NCBI GenBank assembly: GCA_964490895.1
Contig: CAZBEI010000069.1
Location: 1-26,978 of the forward strand
Source of the DNA: JACRAO01 sp964490895
Lineage (GTDB): Bacteria; Bdellovibrionota; UBA1018
DNA: 26,978 nt
Direction: 5' to 3'
The notes under the pieces were generated by a model. The model ran no database searches and had not been told where the DNA came from. It saw only the letters and a list, made by a program, of their open reading frames with translations. Made by a program: the position numbers and the translations under genes. Positions 1-8,632 of the stretch are shown in pieces (positions within the stretch are counted from its first letter, which is position 1; every line of letters starts with the position of its first letter).

Positions 1-2
1 TT

Positions 3-80
3 TGGTCGGGGTGGCGAGATTCGAACTCACGACCTCTTCGTCCCGAACGAAGCGCGCTAGCCAGGCTGCGCTACACCCCG
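3..80 (-). tRNA. tRNA-Pro (anticodon CGG)
   Basis: Read on the minus strand, this folds as a full cloverleaf. It has a 7-bp acceptor (CGGGGTG with CACCCCG), a D-arm closed by GCGC/GCGC with a GG-containing loop, and an anticodon stem CTTCG/CGAAG. The loop TTCGGGA gives anticodon CGG, which reads the Pro codon CCG. The T-loop is the canonical TTCGAAT. The 3' CCA is encoded. Its 3' end is at the extreme left of the window. Its 5' end lies 2 nt from the stop codon of the UbiB-family gene, which runs in the same direction, so the tRNA could be transcribed from that gene as well as from its own promoter. Confidence 0.96.
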
Positions 81-82
81 AT

Positions 83-1756
83 CTATTTTAATGACTTTAA
101 TAACAGCTGGATCAAAATAAATCCACCTATTGCAAACAATAAAACCGCCACCAGTGGGTAATGTAAAACTTTCTGTTCAGAGTTGTATTGGAGCGCTATG
201 CTTCCTGCCATAAAAAATCCAGTCACTAAGATCGTCAAACTCATACGGCGCCCATTGCGGTCCATTTGTTCTCTCAGAGCTGAGAGCTCAGGGGATCTGA
301 TTTCGATCGCGAAATCATTGGCTGTAAATTTGCGAAACATCCACTTGAGTTGCCGTGGCAATGTCTGCAAAAGTCCAGCCATATCTTTTGCAACCCAGAG
401 TAAATCCTTGGACACTCTCTGTACGGAGTATTGATTTTTTGCAAGGTCTTTGATGAGGTCTTTCCCAAAATTTAATAAATCAAAACTGGGATCCAAAATC
501 CGTCCCATCCCTTCCATGGTGACAATGGCCTTAAAGACAATCATCCAATCCCCTGGAATTTTAATTTGATAAGAAGTTGCAATTCGCGTTGCTTCGATCA
601 AAATTTTTCCAACATTGATTCGATTCAAAGAAAGTCCCATGTAAGGCGAAAGGGCATTTCGCACTTCGCGATGAAAGCCGTCAATATCAATCGAAGCTTG
701 AGCCAACCCCAACTCTGCATATTGATAACAAAGGTTTTCGTAATCTTCTGTCAAAATACAAGTGACCATGTTGACTAACTGGTCGCGTGCTTTTTCAGAA
801 AGTCGTCCTACAATCCCAAAGTCTATAATCCCGAGCTTATTGCCAGGCAAAACGAACAAATTGCCTCCATGCAAATCTCCATGAAATAACCCATCCATTA
901 AAACAGATTTAAAAAAAGCTCGGGTTCCAACTGCACAAATTTGTTTTCCATCGACCCCTGCCTTCTTCATCGCTGCTGCATCGTTGAGACGAATTCCTTC
1001 GAGTTTCTCTAAAGTTAAAATCCGCTCAGTGCTCAGCTCAGTATAAACCTTAGGGATTACTACTTCGGGTATGGAAGATAAGTTTTGAGACATTTTGACA
1101 ATATTATTGGCTTCTACAAAAAAATTGAGCTCATAGGAGAGGGTCCTAAAAAATTCGTCTACGATGGTTTTAGGACTAAAGACTTTACTCTCAGGAATAT
1201 ATTTTTCTAAAAGCCCAGCTAAAAAAGCCAATAGCGAAATATCATTTTCAATGATGCGCTCCATGTCAGGTCGCTGAACTTTGATGACTACTTTTTCTCC
1301 CGAATGAAGTACGGCCACATGCACTTGCGCAATACTCGCTGCGGCCAAGGCTTCTTGTTCGACCCTTGCAAAAGCCTCATCGAGCTTTTTTCCGAGTTCT
1401 TTTTCGATGATTTCTTGGATCACTTCAAATTTGATAGGCAATACGTTGTCCTGAAGTTTGACGAATTCCTCAATAAAAGACTCTGGGAGGATATCAGAAC
1501 GGGTGGACAAGAGTTGCCCCAGCTTTACAAAAGTAGGTCCCAGTTCTTCGAATGCTTTTCTGAGTCTCTCAGGTGTGCTGAGGTCAGACTGCGCTTCTGC
1601 AAAAGCCGCCAGGCGAGTGGGCAAATATTTCCCAAGGTTCATGCGATCAACGACATCCGAAAAGCCATACCTCGCAAAAACCCCGAGGATTTGCCTTAGC
1701 CTTTGGACGTTTTTGACAGCTTGGCCAATTTGAAGGCCTCTTTGAATCCAACGCAT
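83..1756 (-). CDS. ubiB: ABC1/AarF/UbiB-family atypical kinase-like membrane protein
   Basis: The 557-residue product has the hallmarks of the UbiB/ABC1 (Coq8-like) family. These are the KxGQ motif at about 78-81, the Ala-rich nucleotide loop AAASIAQVH at about 138-146, the invariant Lys at about 159 in VVIKVQRP, the family-specific YELNFFVEANN segment around 208-218, the catalytic loop HGDLHGGN at about 292-299 and DFG at about 312-314. Two hydrophobic helices form the C terminus (about 505-525 and 535-555), as in bacterial UbiB. The family supports ubiquinone biosynthesis or lipid handling at the inner membrane through ATPase activity. Which quinone is used here cannot be read from this window. 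It lies 65 nt downstream of the RNase R gene on the same strand, so they may share a transcript. No strong ribosome-binding site precedes the ATG. Family assignment is firm; the exact orthologue name is less so. Confidence 0.92.
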   Translation of the reverse strand: MRWIQRGLQIGQAVKNVQRLRQILGVFARYGFSDVVDRMNLGKYLPTRLAAFAEAQSDLSTPERLRKAFEELGPTFVKLGQLLSTRSDILPESFIEEFVKLQDNVLPIKFEVIQEIIEKELGKKLDEAFARVEQEALAAASIAQVHVAVLHSGEKVVIKVQRPDMERIIENDISLLAFLAGLLEKYIPESKVFSPKTIVDEFFRTLSYELNFFVEANNIVKMSQNLSSIPEVVIPKVYTELSTERILTLEKLEGIRLNDAAAMKKAGVDGKQICAVGTRAFFKSVLMDGLFHGDLHGGNLFVLPGNKLGIIDFGIVGRLSEKARDQLVNMVTCILTEDYENLCYQYAELGLAQASIDIDGFHREVRNALSPYMGLSLNRINVGKILIEATRIATSYQIKIPGDWMIVFKAIVTMEGMGRILDPSFDLLNFGKDLIKDLAKNQYSVQRVSKDLLWVAKDMAGLLQTLPRQLKWMFRKFTANDFAIEIRSPELSALREQMDRNGRRMSLTILVTGFFMAGSIALQYNSEQKVLHYPLVAVLLFAIGGFILIQLLLKSLK

Positions 1757-1821
1757 TTTATGTCTGCACCAAATACTAGAATCTCAATATTTTTAAAGGA
1801 GGTCAACGCGGTTAATTTTGC

Positions 1822-3699
1822 CTAGTACACTAAAACAAAGTCCACTATTCTTTCTTCAACGCTAACCCTTGCGACTTTCACTTTGACCTTGTCTCCAATG
1901 CGAAACATTCGTTTTTTTCTTTTTCCATAAAAAACCATCCGTTTTTCATCAAAAATATAAAAATCATCTTGGAGCGAATCTCGAGAGATCAAGCCCTCCG
2001 TAAATGGATCTTCAATTTGGGCAAATAAGCCTCTCTCAATCATTCCAGAAATCTTGGCCGAAAACTCATCCCCCAAGTGTTTCAGCAGGAGCCTCACTTG
2101 CTTGAGCTTCACCGCTTCTCTTTCTGCTTCGGCTGCGAGGCGCTCACGATAACTGCAGTGTTCGGCCACGGTTTTGATCTCTTTTTCGAGTTTCTTAAAT
2201 TGTGGCTGTTTAGAGTGGAGAAACATTTTCAAAACCCGATGCACCACAAGGTCCGGATACCGCCGAATAGGGCTTGTAAAATGCGTGTAGGCTTGAGAGG
2301 CTAAGCCAAAATGCCCCAGATTTTTTTCTGAATAAACAGCTTGTTTCATAGACCTTAAAAGCGCACTGTTCAAAAGCTCTGAGGAGGGATGCTTTTCGAT
2401 CGACTGTATAAACTTTGAGAGAGCTTGAGAGAGATTTTTTTTGGGGATAAAAAAATTAGCTCCACTTGTCTTTGCAAGTTCTTGAAATTTTTTCAGCGCC
2501 TGAAGTGATGGCTCTTCATGAATGCGATAGAGAAAAGGCCACTTTTTAGCAATCATCCACTCCGTTACTGCTTCGTTTGCTGCGATCATAAACTCTTCGA
2601 TTAAACGATGGGAGTCGTATCGCAATTGTTTTTTAATGGATAGAGGCTCGCCGACCGCATCCACTAAAACATCTGCCTGAGAGAGATTAAAATCCAAACA
2701 CCCACGGTTTTCTTTCTTTCTTTTTAAGATCTCATAGAGTTCGAAATGAGGAGCGAATTTCCATTGGCTGTTTTTTTTATTTTCATTCTGTTCTCTTTGC
2801 CATTCTTCTTGAATTTCATTATAAGTGGCCCGCCTTTGGCTTTTGATAACGGCTTCGAATATTTTAGTCTTTAATTTCTTTCCCTGCCGATCAAAGAAGA
2901 GTTGCGCCACCAGGGCAAGACGTGGGACATGAGGCTTGAGAGAACACAGGTTTTCGGAAAGTGCTTGAGGCAACATATGGAAGGCTTTTTCTGGAAAATA
3001 AACACTCGTTCCTCTCTCAAATGCAGACTGATTGAGCGCGCCTCCTTCTTTTACATAATGGCTGACATCTGCAATGGCAACCCAGAGCAAATACCCCTCT
3101 TGATTTTTTTCCACATAAACCGCATCATCAAAATCACGAGCGGTTTCACCATCAATTGTTATAAAAGGGATTTTCTGAAAATCGACTCTCCCGTCAAATT
3201 CAATTTCTTTGTATTTCTCTGCTTCGGCAGAGGCCTCCCTGGGATGGTGCTCCACTAAGCCAAATTCGCAGGCAATGACTTCGATGTCCGTCTGCGAAGA
3301 AAGCTCTGGTCCAAAAACTTTGAGAACACTCCCGCGGAGTAAAAAAGGAGGGCCTTTGGGGTACTGTAATTTTACCTTGACCCAATCTCCAGCCCGAATT
3401 TTTTGAGAATAATCGGAGATAAAAATTTCAATCAGTGTTTGCTTGCGCTCATAGACAACCCATCCCCCTTTGGAGTTTGGATTGGGATGAAATCTCCCCA
3501 CAAGCTCTTGGTATTTGTGTTCTAAAACGTCTAACTCTAAAATTTTTTGATTTTTGCTTAATAGTACTCTGACGCGGTCGCCATGAAATAAAAAATCAGC
3601 ATCGCGGGGTGGAATAAACTGATCTTCGATATCTTTGCTGTCAAATTTGAGAAAGGCAAAACCTTTTTTGTTTTTATCTACCGTGGCTCGAAGCTGCAT
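1822..3699 (-). CDS. rnr: Ribonuclease R / RNase II-family 3'-5' exoribonuclease
   Basis: The 625-residue product is a processive 3'-5' exoribonuclease of the RNB family. It has N-terminal OB/cold-shock-like segments (about 1-150) and then the RNB domain. The metal-binding motif TIDGETARDFDD lies at about 181-192 (acidic residues D183, D189, D191, D192). The signature YTHFTSPIRRYPDLVVHR lies about two thirds along. A C-terminal S1 domain ends in a basic and hydrophobic tail. It is much shorter than the E. coli enzyme (about 813 residues): it lacks the N-terminal helix-turn-helix extension and the long basic C-terminal tail. The ATG is the only usable start, because an in-frame TAG stands 15 nt upstream. 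No clear Shine-Dalgarno precedes it. RNase R versus RNase II is decided by the single-chain layout and SPIRR-type signature and is likely rather than certain. Confidence 0.93.
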   Translation of the reverse strand: MQLRATVDKNKKGFAFLKFDSKDIEDQFIPPRDADFLFHGDRVRVLLSKNQKILELDVLEHKYQELVGRFHPNPNSKGGWVVYERKQTLIEIFISDYSQKIRAGDWVKVKLQYPKGPPFLLRGSVLKVFGPELSSQTDIEVIACEFGLVEHHPREASAEAEKYKEIEFDGRVDFQKIPFITIDGETARDFDDAVYVEKNQEGYLLWVAIADVSHYVKEGGALNQSAFERGTSVYFPEKAFHMLPQALSENLCSLKPHVPRLALVAQLFFDRQGKKLKTKIFEAVIKSQRRATYNEIQEEWQREQNENKKNSQWKFAPHFELYEILKRKKENRGCLDFNLSQADVLVDAVGEPLSIKKQLRYDSHRLIEEFMIAANEAVTEWMIAKKWPFLYRIHEEPSLQALKKFQELAKTSGANFFIPKKNLSQALSKFIQSIEKHPSSELLNSALLRSMKQAVYSEKNLGHFGLASQAYTHFTSPIRRYPDLVVHRVLKMFLHSKQPQFKKLEKEIKTVAEHCSYRERLAAEAEREAVKLKQVRLLLKHLGDEFSAKISGMIERGLFAQIEDPFTEGLISRDSLQDDFYIFDEKRMVFYGKRKKRMFRIGDKVKVKVARVSVEERIVDFVLVY

Positions 3700-3743
3700 T
3701 ACGTAGCCACACTAGCTCAGATTTCATCATAAGAACAGAGGCT

Positions 3744-4628
3744 TTAATAAAGTGGACACTCTATGGGATGGCCAAGTACGGTTTCGCAGTGTTCGACTAG
3801 CAAATAAAGGGAATAATACCAATCCCAATTATAAGTTTTCATTTTGAAGGCTAAAATTCCAGACTGGCTGATCACTAGCGGAGTATGATCTCTGGTATAA
3901 ACGGGTCTGATCCCTTGACTTCTGTAAAGGCCATCCGGAGTCTGCACGAAACCCTCCACAAAAGTTCCATCTATAATAGGCGGATAGCTTGGAGCAACTA
4001 AGTAGTATTTTTTATAGTCATCCCAATACCGATCATAAGAGGAGTAAAAATAAACCCCAAAGAAAAATTGATTGTCTTGATAATGTTTCGAAGAAACTTG
4101 TTTTCCTTTATAATTAAAATCAAATGAAAATGAAAAATCATAAGACCCGTAATAAGATCCATAGGGATTATATTCGTAATAAACAGTCTGAGTCGGAATA
4201 AAACTATTAGAACTTTGTCCGCCCCAAAATCCAAAATAAACATGATCACCGGGTGTAACCAAAGTGTTGGTCTGAAAATAAGTAGACTGACCCGCATAAG
4301 AATACTGAGAAGAACTCACATTTTGACTAGGTTGGATATTCCAACGACAAACTTGAGTTCCAAAAGCCGAATATCCACCGGCAATGCTACAACCCATCTC
4401 ATAACTTGAAGCTGAAAGACACTGTCCTCTGTATCGATAAGCGCCACTTCCACAGGGATTGCTAGGGGGAACAGGTACTGGAGCTGGGCCAGGGGCCGGA
4501 GCTGGAGTCGCTTGAACTGCAGGGGGAGGTGTTTTCCCGCAGTTGTTGAGAAGCGTTCCCAAAGCTAAAACTGCTGCAACCAAACTCAATCGTGCCAAAA
4601 ACCGAATACTTAATTTTTTTAATTCCAT
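3744..4628 (-). CDS. Tyr-rich secreted protein, probable lipoprotein with Pro-rich linker
   Basis: This 294-residue protein is not recognised as a known family. A basic N terminus and hydrophobic stretch (about 9-27) lead to C30, which would be the lipidated Cys. The preceding LLNN is a poor match to a lipobox, since Asn rather than Gly, Ala or Ser stands before the Cys. A Pro/Ala linker follows (about 34-57) and would tether a domain away from the membrane. The rest is rich in Tyr, Phe, Ser and Gly, with Cys pairs near 59/70 and 80/94 and a C-terminal Cys pair, suggesting a disulfide-stabilised surface domain. The start is well supported by AGGAGG about 7 nt before the ATG. A TGGCACG element upstream (about 4670-4676, minus strand) resembles half of a sigma-54 promoter, but its second half does not match. 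It may be a surface or adhesion protein; function unknown. Confidence 0.8.
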   Translation of the reverse strand: MELKKLSIRFLARLSLVAAVLALGTLLNNCGKTPPPAVQATPAPAPGPAPVPVPPSNPCGSGAYRYRGQCLSASSYEMGCSIAGGYSAFGTQVCRWNIQPSQNVSSSQYSYAGQSTYFQTNTLVTPGDHVYFGFWGGQSSNSFIPTQTVYYEYNPYGSYYGSYDFSFSFDFNYKGKQVSSKHYQDNQFFFGVYFYSSYDRYWDDYKKYYLVAPSYPPIIDGTFVEGFVQTPDGLYRSQGIRPVYTRDHTPLVISQSGILAFKMKTYNWDWYYSLYLLVEHCETVLGHPIECPLY

Positions 4629-4770
4629 AATAGGCCTCCTCTAAAGGCACAAACCTCATATACAGTTTTCGTGCCAAAGGGTGCAAAAAAAAGCATTTTA
4701 AAATTGTCTTAAAAATTAAATAGTTAAATATTATATATTTAATATGGTGCCAAAACGAACCGGCCAAGAA

Positions 4771-5937
4771 CTAGTCAACTGACTCTCGTATTGTATGATA
4801 AACGCTTTGGGCCATTTGTTTCCAGTCAAAACATTCCAAAGCCCTTTCTCGTGCAAATTTTCCTTTTTCTTTCAGAAGAGAGGGTTGGCCTAAAATTTCT
4901 ATCAGGAGGGCTGCAATTTCCGCTGCCTCAAGTGGATCCACCAGCCAGCCCGATTGTCTGTCTTCTATGGCATCACTCACACCTCCACTTCGGCCGCCCA
5001 ACGAAGGCACCCCGCACGCTGCAGCCTCTAAAAATACAATCCCAAACCCCTCCACATCGGGCGGCTCTTTGTGCTCCCGGGAGAGCATCACATAGAGATC
5101 CGCCAAATTATAATAGTCCCTCAATCGTTCAAAAGGAATTTCGCCCACCATCTTAACGTAATCTTGCAGCTGATTTTCGATAATCAAGCCGTTCAATCTC
5201 TGTGTATCTTTTCCTGTTCCACACACAAGATAAATCAGGTTTGGAATTTTTTTGACAACTTCCTTCAGGGATAAAATGGCCTGATCAATCCCCTTATAAG
5301 GATCTAGGCGGGTGATGGTCAATAAAACAGTTTTTCCCTCCAGGCCATAAATACGGACCAAATCCTCTGCCCTTGGTGCAGGATAGAACCTTGAGGGATC
5401 CACACCGGGATAGGCAAAAACAACCTGATTGGGACTTACGTTGCAATGTTCGACCAATAGATTCTTTGTAAAATGGCTGATTGCAAAAATTTTACTTGCT
5501 TTTTTAAACACGGAGTATTTGAGAGGAGAGAAGGTTTTTCGTATCTTTTTTTTGAAATTATACTCTGACTCTAAAAGCTCCACTCCATACCCAAAGACAA
5601 AATATGGTACGCCTCTCCGTGAAGAGCTCAATAGACTCGATATCCCATCCGGAATCCAAAGTAGGTTTAAAACCGCATCAGGCTTCCATGCCACTCTTTC
5701 TTTTCTCAAACAAAATGCCATTTGGAGTACAGCAAGTGGAATCTGGTGAGAGACCGAGATCCGTTTTGTTTCGATCGGGGTATTTTGGTCGAAAATCTCA
5801 GACCCTTTTTGCTTTGGAGCTAAAAGCTTGATCTCACAGCCCGGAATCTCACCCATTTCTCTCAAAAGTTCGAAACTCAGTGTCGCAATTCCACCCAGTC
5901 TTGGGCGGTAGTCAAAAGCGGTTGCTAAAATACGCAT
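4771..5937 (-). CDS. GT4-family (GT-B fold) glycosyltransferase
   Basis: The 388-residue product is a group 1 glycosyltransferase. The N-terminal Rossmann-like half starts MRILATAFDYRPRLGGIA, with the Gly-rich acceptor-side loop near 14-18. The C-terminal half carries the donor-binding segment TITRLDPYKGID, with R210 and K215 typical of nucleotide-sugar phosphate contacts. The EX7E motif lies at E296 and E304 (EGFGIVFLE). The family transfers a sugar from a nucleotide-sugar to a lipid or glycan acceptor on the cytoplasmic face of the inner membrane. It is transcribed away from the divergent cluster of two more transferases and an asparagine synthase that begins 114 nt away, so all four probably serve one envelope polysaccharide. 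Donor and acceptor cannot be predicted from the sequence. Confidence 0.9.
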   Translation of the reverse strand: MRILATAFDYRPRLGGIATLSFELLREMGEIPGCEIKLLAPKQKGSEIFDQNTPIETKRISVSHQIPLAVLQMAFCLRKERVAWKPDAVLNLLWIPDGISSLLSSSRRGVPYFVFGYGVELLESEYNFKKKIRKTFSPLKYSVFKKASKIFAISHFTKNLLVEHCNVSPNQVVFAYPGVDPSRFYPAPRAEDLVRIYGLEGKTVLLTITRLDPYKGIDQAILSLKEVVKKIPNLIYLVCGTGKDTQRLNGLIIENQLQDYVKMVGEIPFERLRDYYNLADLYVMLSREHKEPPDVEGFGIVFLEAAACGVPSLGGRSGGVSDAIEDRQSGWLVDPLEAAEIAALLIEILGQPSLLKEKGKFARERALECFDWKQMAQSVYHTIRESVD

Positions 5938-6051
5938 TTCTTTAATTTAACTCAGGCTACTGTTTAATTCGCGCAAGAAATGAACACCGCTATGCGTTAC
6001 CTCTTTCATTAATGCCGCCACTCCTTTATTATTTTAATAAGGGAAAAAATA

Positions 6052-7539
6052 ATGCGGCTTCTCAAAAAATGGGAACTTGAATCAAAACAAGCTCTCACAA
6101 TTGGAATTGGAATTTTCTTGTTCTTAGTGGCACTCATCCCACCCGTCAATATTTCTGTAGACGGGAACTCCATGTTTTGGGTGGCTGTCTCTCTTGTCAC
6201 CCAGCACAACTTCGAAAGCTCTTCGGTCTTAGGAATGCTTGGCACGGATGGAAAATATTATTCGATTTGGTATCCACTGCTGTCCATTTTAGAAGTCCCT
6301 TTCGTTTGGTTTGGTTTTTGGGTTTCGAAATTACTCCACGCCGAACCTTATAAAATTTCGATTGCAGCGGCCTTTTGTTTTCTTTTGCCCGCTTTTTTTG
6401 TTTCGGCCACAAGCTCAGTCGTCTTTCTAATCTCTAAAAAAATGCAATTTGGGTTCAAAAATTCGTTTTTATTAGCCCTGGGGATGATCTTAGGGACGTT
6501 TACTTTGGTCTACTCAAGGTCTTTATTTGCAGATAGCTTATTGACCTTTCTGATGGTGAGCGCAGTCTATTTTACACAATTCTCGACCTCTCCAAAATCA
6601 CTGTGGACAGCAAGTTTTTTCTCTGGACTTTCAGTATTGGCAAAACCCACAGGGATTTTTCTAGGCCCACTCTTAAGTCTTTATCTTTGGATAGAAATGG
6701 GGAGAGAAACGGGGAGAGAAAAAAAAGGCTCCGGATTTCGAATGCTCATCCCCTCTCTCGGAACACTTTGTGGAACCCTTATTTATTTTTATTACAATGA
6801 CATGAGGTTTGGGGGTTACTTGAATTTTGGAAGCCGGCCTTCGCTCAGTTTGAGTCATTTTCCAATTGGCCTCATGGCCTATTTGTTTAGCCCTGGCTAC
6901 AGTCTATTTTGGTTTAATCCTGTGACTCTGCTTGCTTTAGTGGGGGGGTACACTTTATTTAAAAAAACCCCTCAAAAAAGCAGTTTATTTTTATGGATCC
7001 CTCTTTTTTACCTAGCGCTTTATTCGTGCTGGCCTGCCATTGGTTGGGAGTGGGGACCCAGACACTTGCTCCTGACCCTCCCTTTTTTGTTTATTCTGAT
7101 AGGAGGAGCATTAGAAACTCCATTCAAAAAATATTTTATTCCCCTTGTTTGCCTTGGATTTTTGATTCAAAGTCCAAACCTTGTTTCATTTTATGAAAGG
7201 TATTATTTTGAACTCGAGGGAAGAGAGTTCTCCATTTGGTCTCCCACTCAAACCCCACTCCTCCAAGTCTGGGGAAGTGCCTTTCGGCAAGTCAGTGATG
7301 CAAATAGCACAGATGTTAAAAGCTTAGTCCAGCAATCTCCCCAACGCTCCACCGCAGGCCGATCTTTTCAAGAATCTTTGAGTTTAAAACTCGTTGCTCT
7401 TTGGTGGTGGATTTTGCCAGGGCTTGGAATTTCTAGAATTTTTGGATTTATTGTTTTTTTGAGTTTGATCGGCTTGTCTTTTTTTATCTTACGTAAAATC
7501 TACACCCAAGGACTCAAGCATGAGACTCGCCGTTCTTAG
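6052..7539 (+). CDS. Polytopic membrane glycosyltransferase-like protein (GT-C type)
   Basis: The 495-residue product has around ten or more hydrophobic helices and almost no soluble domain. The first helix (about 16-34) is followed by an external loop with an acidic residue in NISVDGNSMFW (D37). A further YSRSLFADSL segment (D161) and LAKPTG lie in later loops. This layout is that of GT-C enzymes (GT39/ArnT/PMT-like), which use polyprenyl-phosphate sugars at the periplasmic face of the inner membrane. The Asp in the first loop would be the catalytic base by analogy; that is inference. A short GGGAAAA stretch sits upstream of the ATG. The 3' end overlaps the next gene by 20 nt, so the two are translationally linked. 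It could instead be another polytopic protein of the same general fold. Confidence 0.75.
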   Translation: MRLLKKWELESKQALTIGIGIFLFLVALIPPVNISVDGNSMFWVAVSLVTQHNFESSSVLGMLGTDGKYYSIWYPLLSILEVPFVWFGFWVSKLLHAEPYKISIAAAFCFLLPAFFVSATSSVVFLISKKMQFGFKNSFLLALGMILGTFTLVYSRSLFADSLLTFLMVSAVYFTQFSTSPKSLWTASFFSGLSVLAKPTGIFLGPLLSLYLWIEMGRETGREKKGSGFRMLIPSLGTLCGTLIYFYYNDMRFGGYLNFGSRPSLSLSHFPIGLMAYLFSPGYSLFWFNPVTLLALVGGYTLFKKTPQKSSLFLWIPLFYLALYSCWPAIGWEWGPRHLLLTLPFLFILIGGALETPFKKYFIPLVCLGFLIQSPNLVSFYERYYFELEGREFSIWSPTQTPLLQVWGSAFRQVSDANSTDVKSLVQQSPQRSTAGRSFQESLSLKLVALWWWILPGLGISRIFGFIVFLSLIGLSFFILRKIYTQGLKHETRRS

Positions 7540-8629
7540 CCCTACTTTTCCGCCAGATCGCTGTGGAATTGGGGATTACAGCTCTCGAATTGTAGAGGAG
7601 TTTTTAAATTTAAACCACTTTGTGGGAGTTTTTACAAACCAACAAAGTCCGTTGTTTATTCACCCTCGTCTCTCTTATTATCCACTCTCTCAAAGTTGGA
7701 GAAATTTAAAAGACTTTAGACCGGACCGCCTGATGATTCAATACATCCCCTACCTCTATTCGAAAAAATGGGGAATTCATTTTTTTTTACCTCTTTGGGT
7801 TTTATGTTTAAGATTTTTTATCAGAAAACCCATTTTGCTCATTGTGCATGAACTCCACTATCCAATTCAATTTAACCCGAAGGGGCTCCTTATTGGAATT
7901 CCACAATTTCTTCAATTTATCTTCATAGCTTTACTTTCTTCAAAAATAAGTTTCACATTCGAGGCTCCTTATAAAATCTATTCAAAGTTATTTTTTTGGA
8001 AAAAGGTCTTTTTGATCCCAGTGGGTGCTAACATCAAGAGAGTGGCCTTTGATTCTCTGATTCCATTGGACGAAAAAATTTCTCGAGATACAACCGTATT
8101 ACTTCATTTTGGAGGTTCTCATCCCACAAACCTTTTTCATTATGAGTTTGCTGCACTGGGGGCTATTTTGCAAAAATTCAAAAACGTAAACCTCTTTTAT
8201 GCGGGTCTCACACAAAATAAAATAGACACTCTTTTAGAGTTCTATCACTTTACTCACCTGCGGGAGAGAATCACTGCACTTGGTTTTTTGTCGGAGCAAG
8301 AGGTCTCAGCCTGGATCACAAGAAGCAACCTCATTTTAGCTCCTTTTTTAGATGGAATTTCTACCCGTCGCACCAGCGCCATGGCTGCTTTAGAGCATGA
8401 AAAACCCCTGCTCACAACGCGATCTTGGTCCACCAATACCGAAATTCCGTGGGAGGATTTTTGCTACATCACTCCCATAGAACCCTCACGAAAATTTAAT
8501 GAAATGGCCATCTCGATCTTAGAACATCCCAAGGAGGCAGAGCAAATGGGGCACAAAGCGAAGCTTTATTACGACAAAAATTTTTCATATCCAGTCATCA
8601 CACATAAACTTCTACAGGCACTCCATTAA
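7520..8629 (+). CDS. GT-B-fold glycosyltransferase
   Basis: The 369-residue product begins MRLAVLSPTFPPDRCGIGDYS, the usual first strand and Gly-rich loop of GT-B glycosyltransferases. The second half has the alternating strand pattern of the donor domain, including a LGFLSEQEVSAWI stretch and LAPFLDGISTRRTSAMAALE, where group 1 enzymes bind donor. The classic EX7E is not obvious, so it is a divergent member. It lacks a signal peptide and should act on the cytoplasmic side. Its start lies inside the preceding gene, with AAGGA about 8 nt before the ATG. Its stop is 3 nt before the start of the asparagine synthase, so the three genes form one operon. Sugar and acceptor are unknown. Confidence 0.83.
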   Translation: MRLAVLSPTFPPDRCGIGDYSSRIVEEFLNLNHFVGVFTNQQSPLFIHPRLSYYPLSQSWRNLKDFRPDRLMIQYIPYLYSKKWGIHFFLPLWVLCLRFFIRKPILLIVHELHYPIQFNPKGLLIGIPQFLQFIFIALLSSKISFTFEAPYKIYSKLFFWKKVFLIPVGANIKRVAFDSLIPLDEKISRDTTVLLHFGGSHPTNLFHYEFAALGAILQKFKNVNLFYAGLTQNKIDTLLEFYHFTHLRERITALGFLSEQEVSAWITRSNLILAPFLDGISTRRTSAMAALEHEKPLLTTRSWSTNTEIPWEDFCYITPIEPSRKFNEMAISILEHPKEAEQMGHKAKLYYDKNFSYPVITHKLLQALH

Positions 8630-8632
8630 CTT

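Noticed and set aside
1793..1805. AAAGGAGGTC on the plus strand resembling a strong ribosome-binding site
   Set aside because: No plausible plus-strand gene follows; both flanking genes are on the minus strand.
4660..4677. Sigma-54-like promoter (TGGCACG and a downstream CTGT) upstream of the Tyr-rich protein gene
   Set aside because: The -24 half fits, but the -12 half has GT rather than GC, so the match is incomplete.
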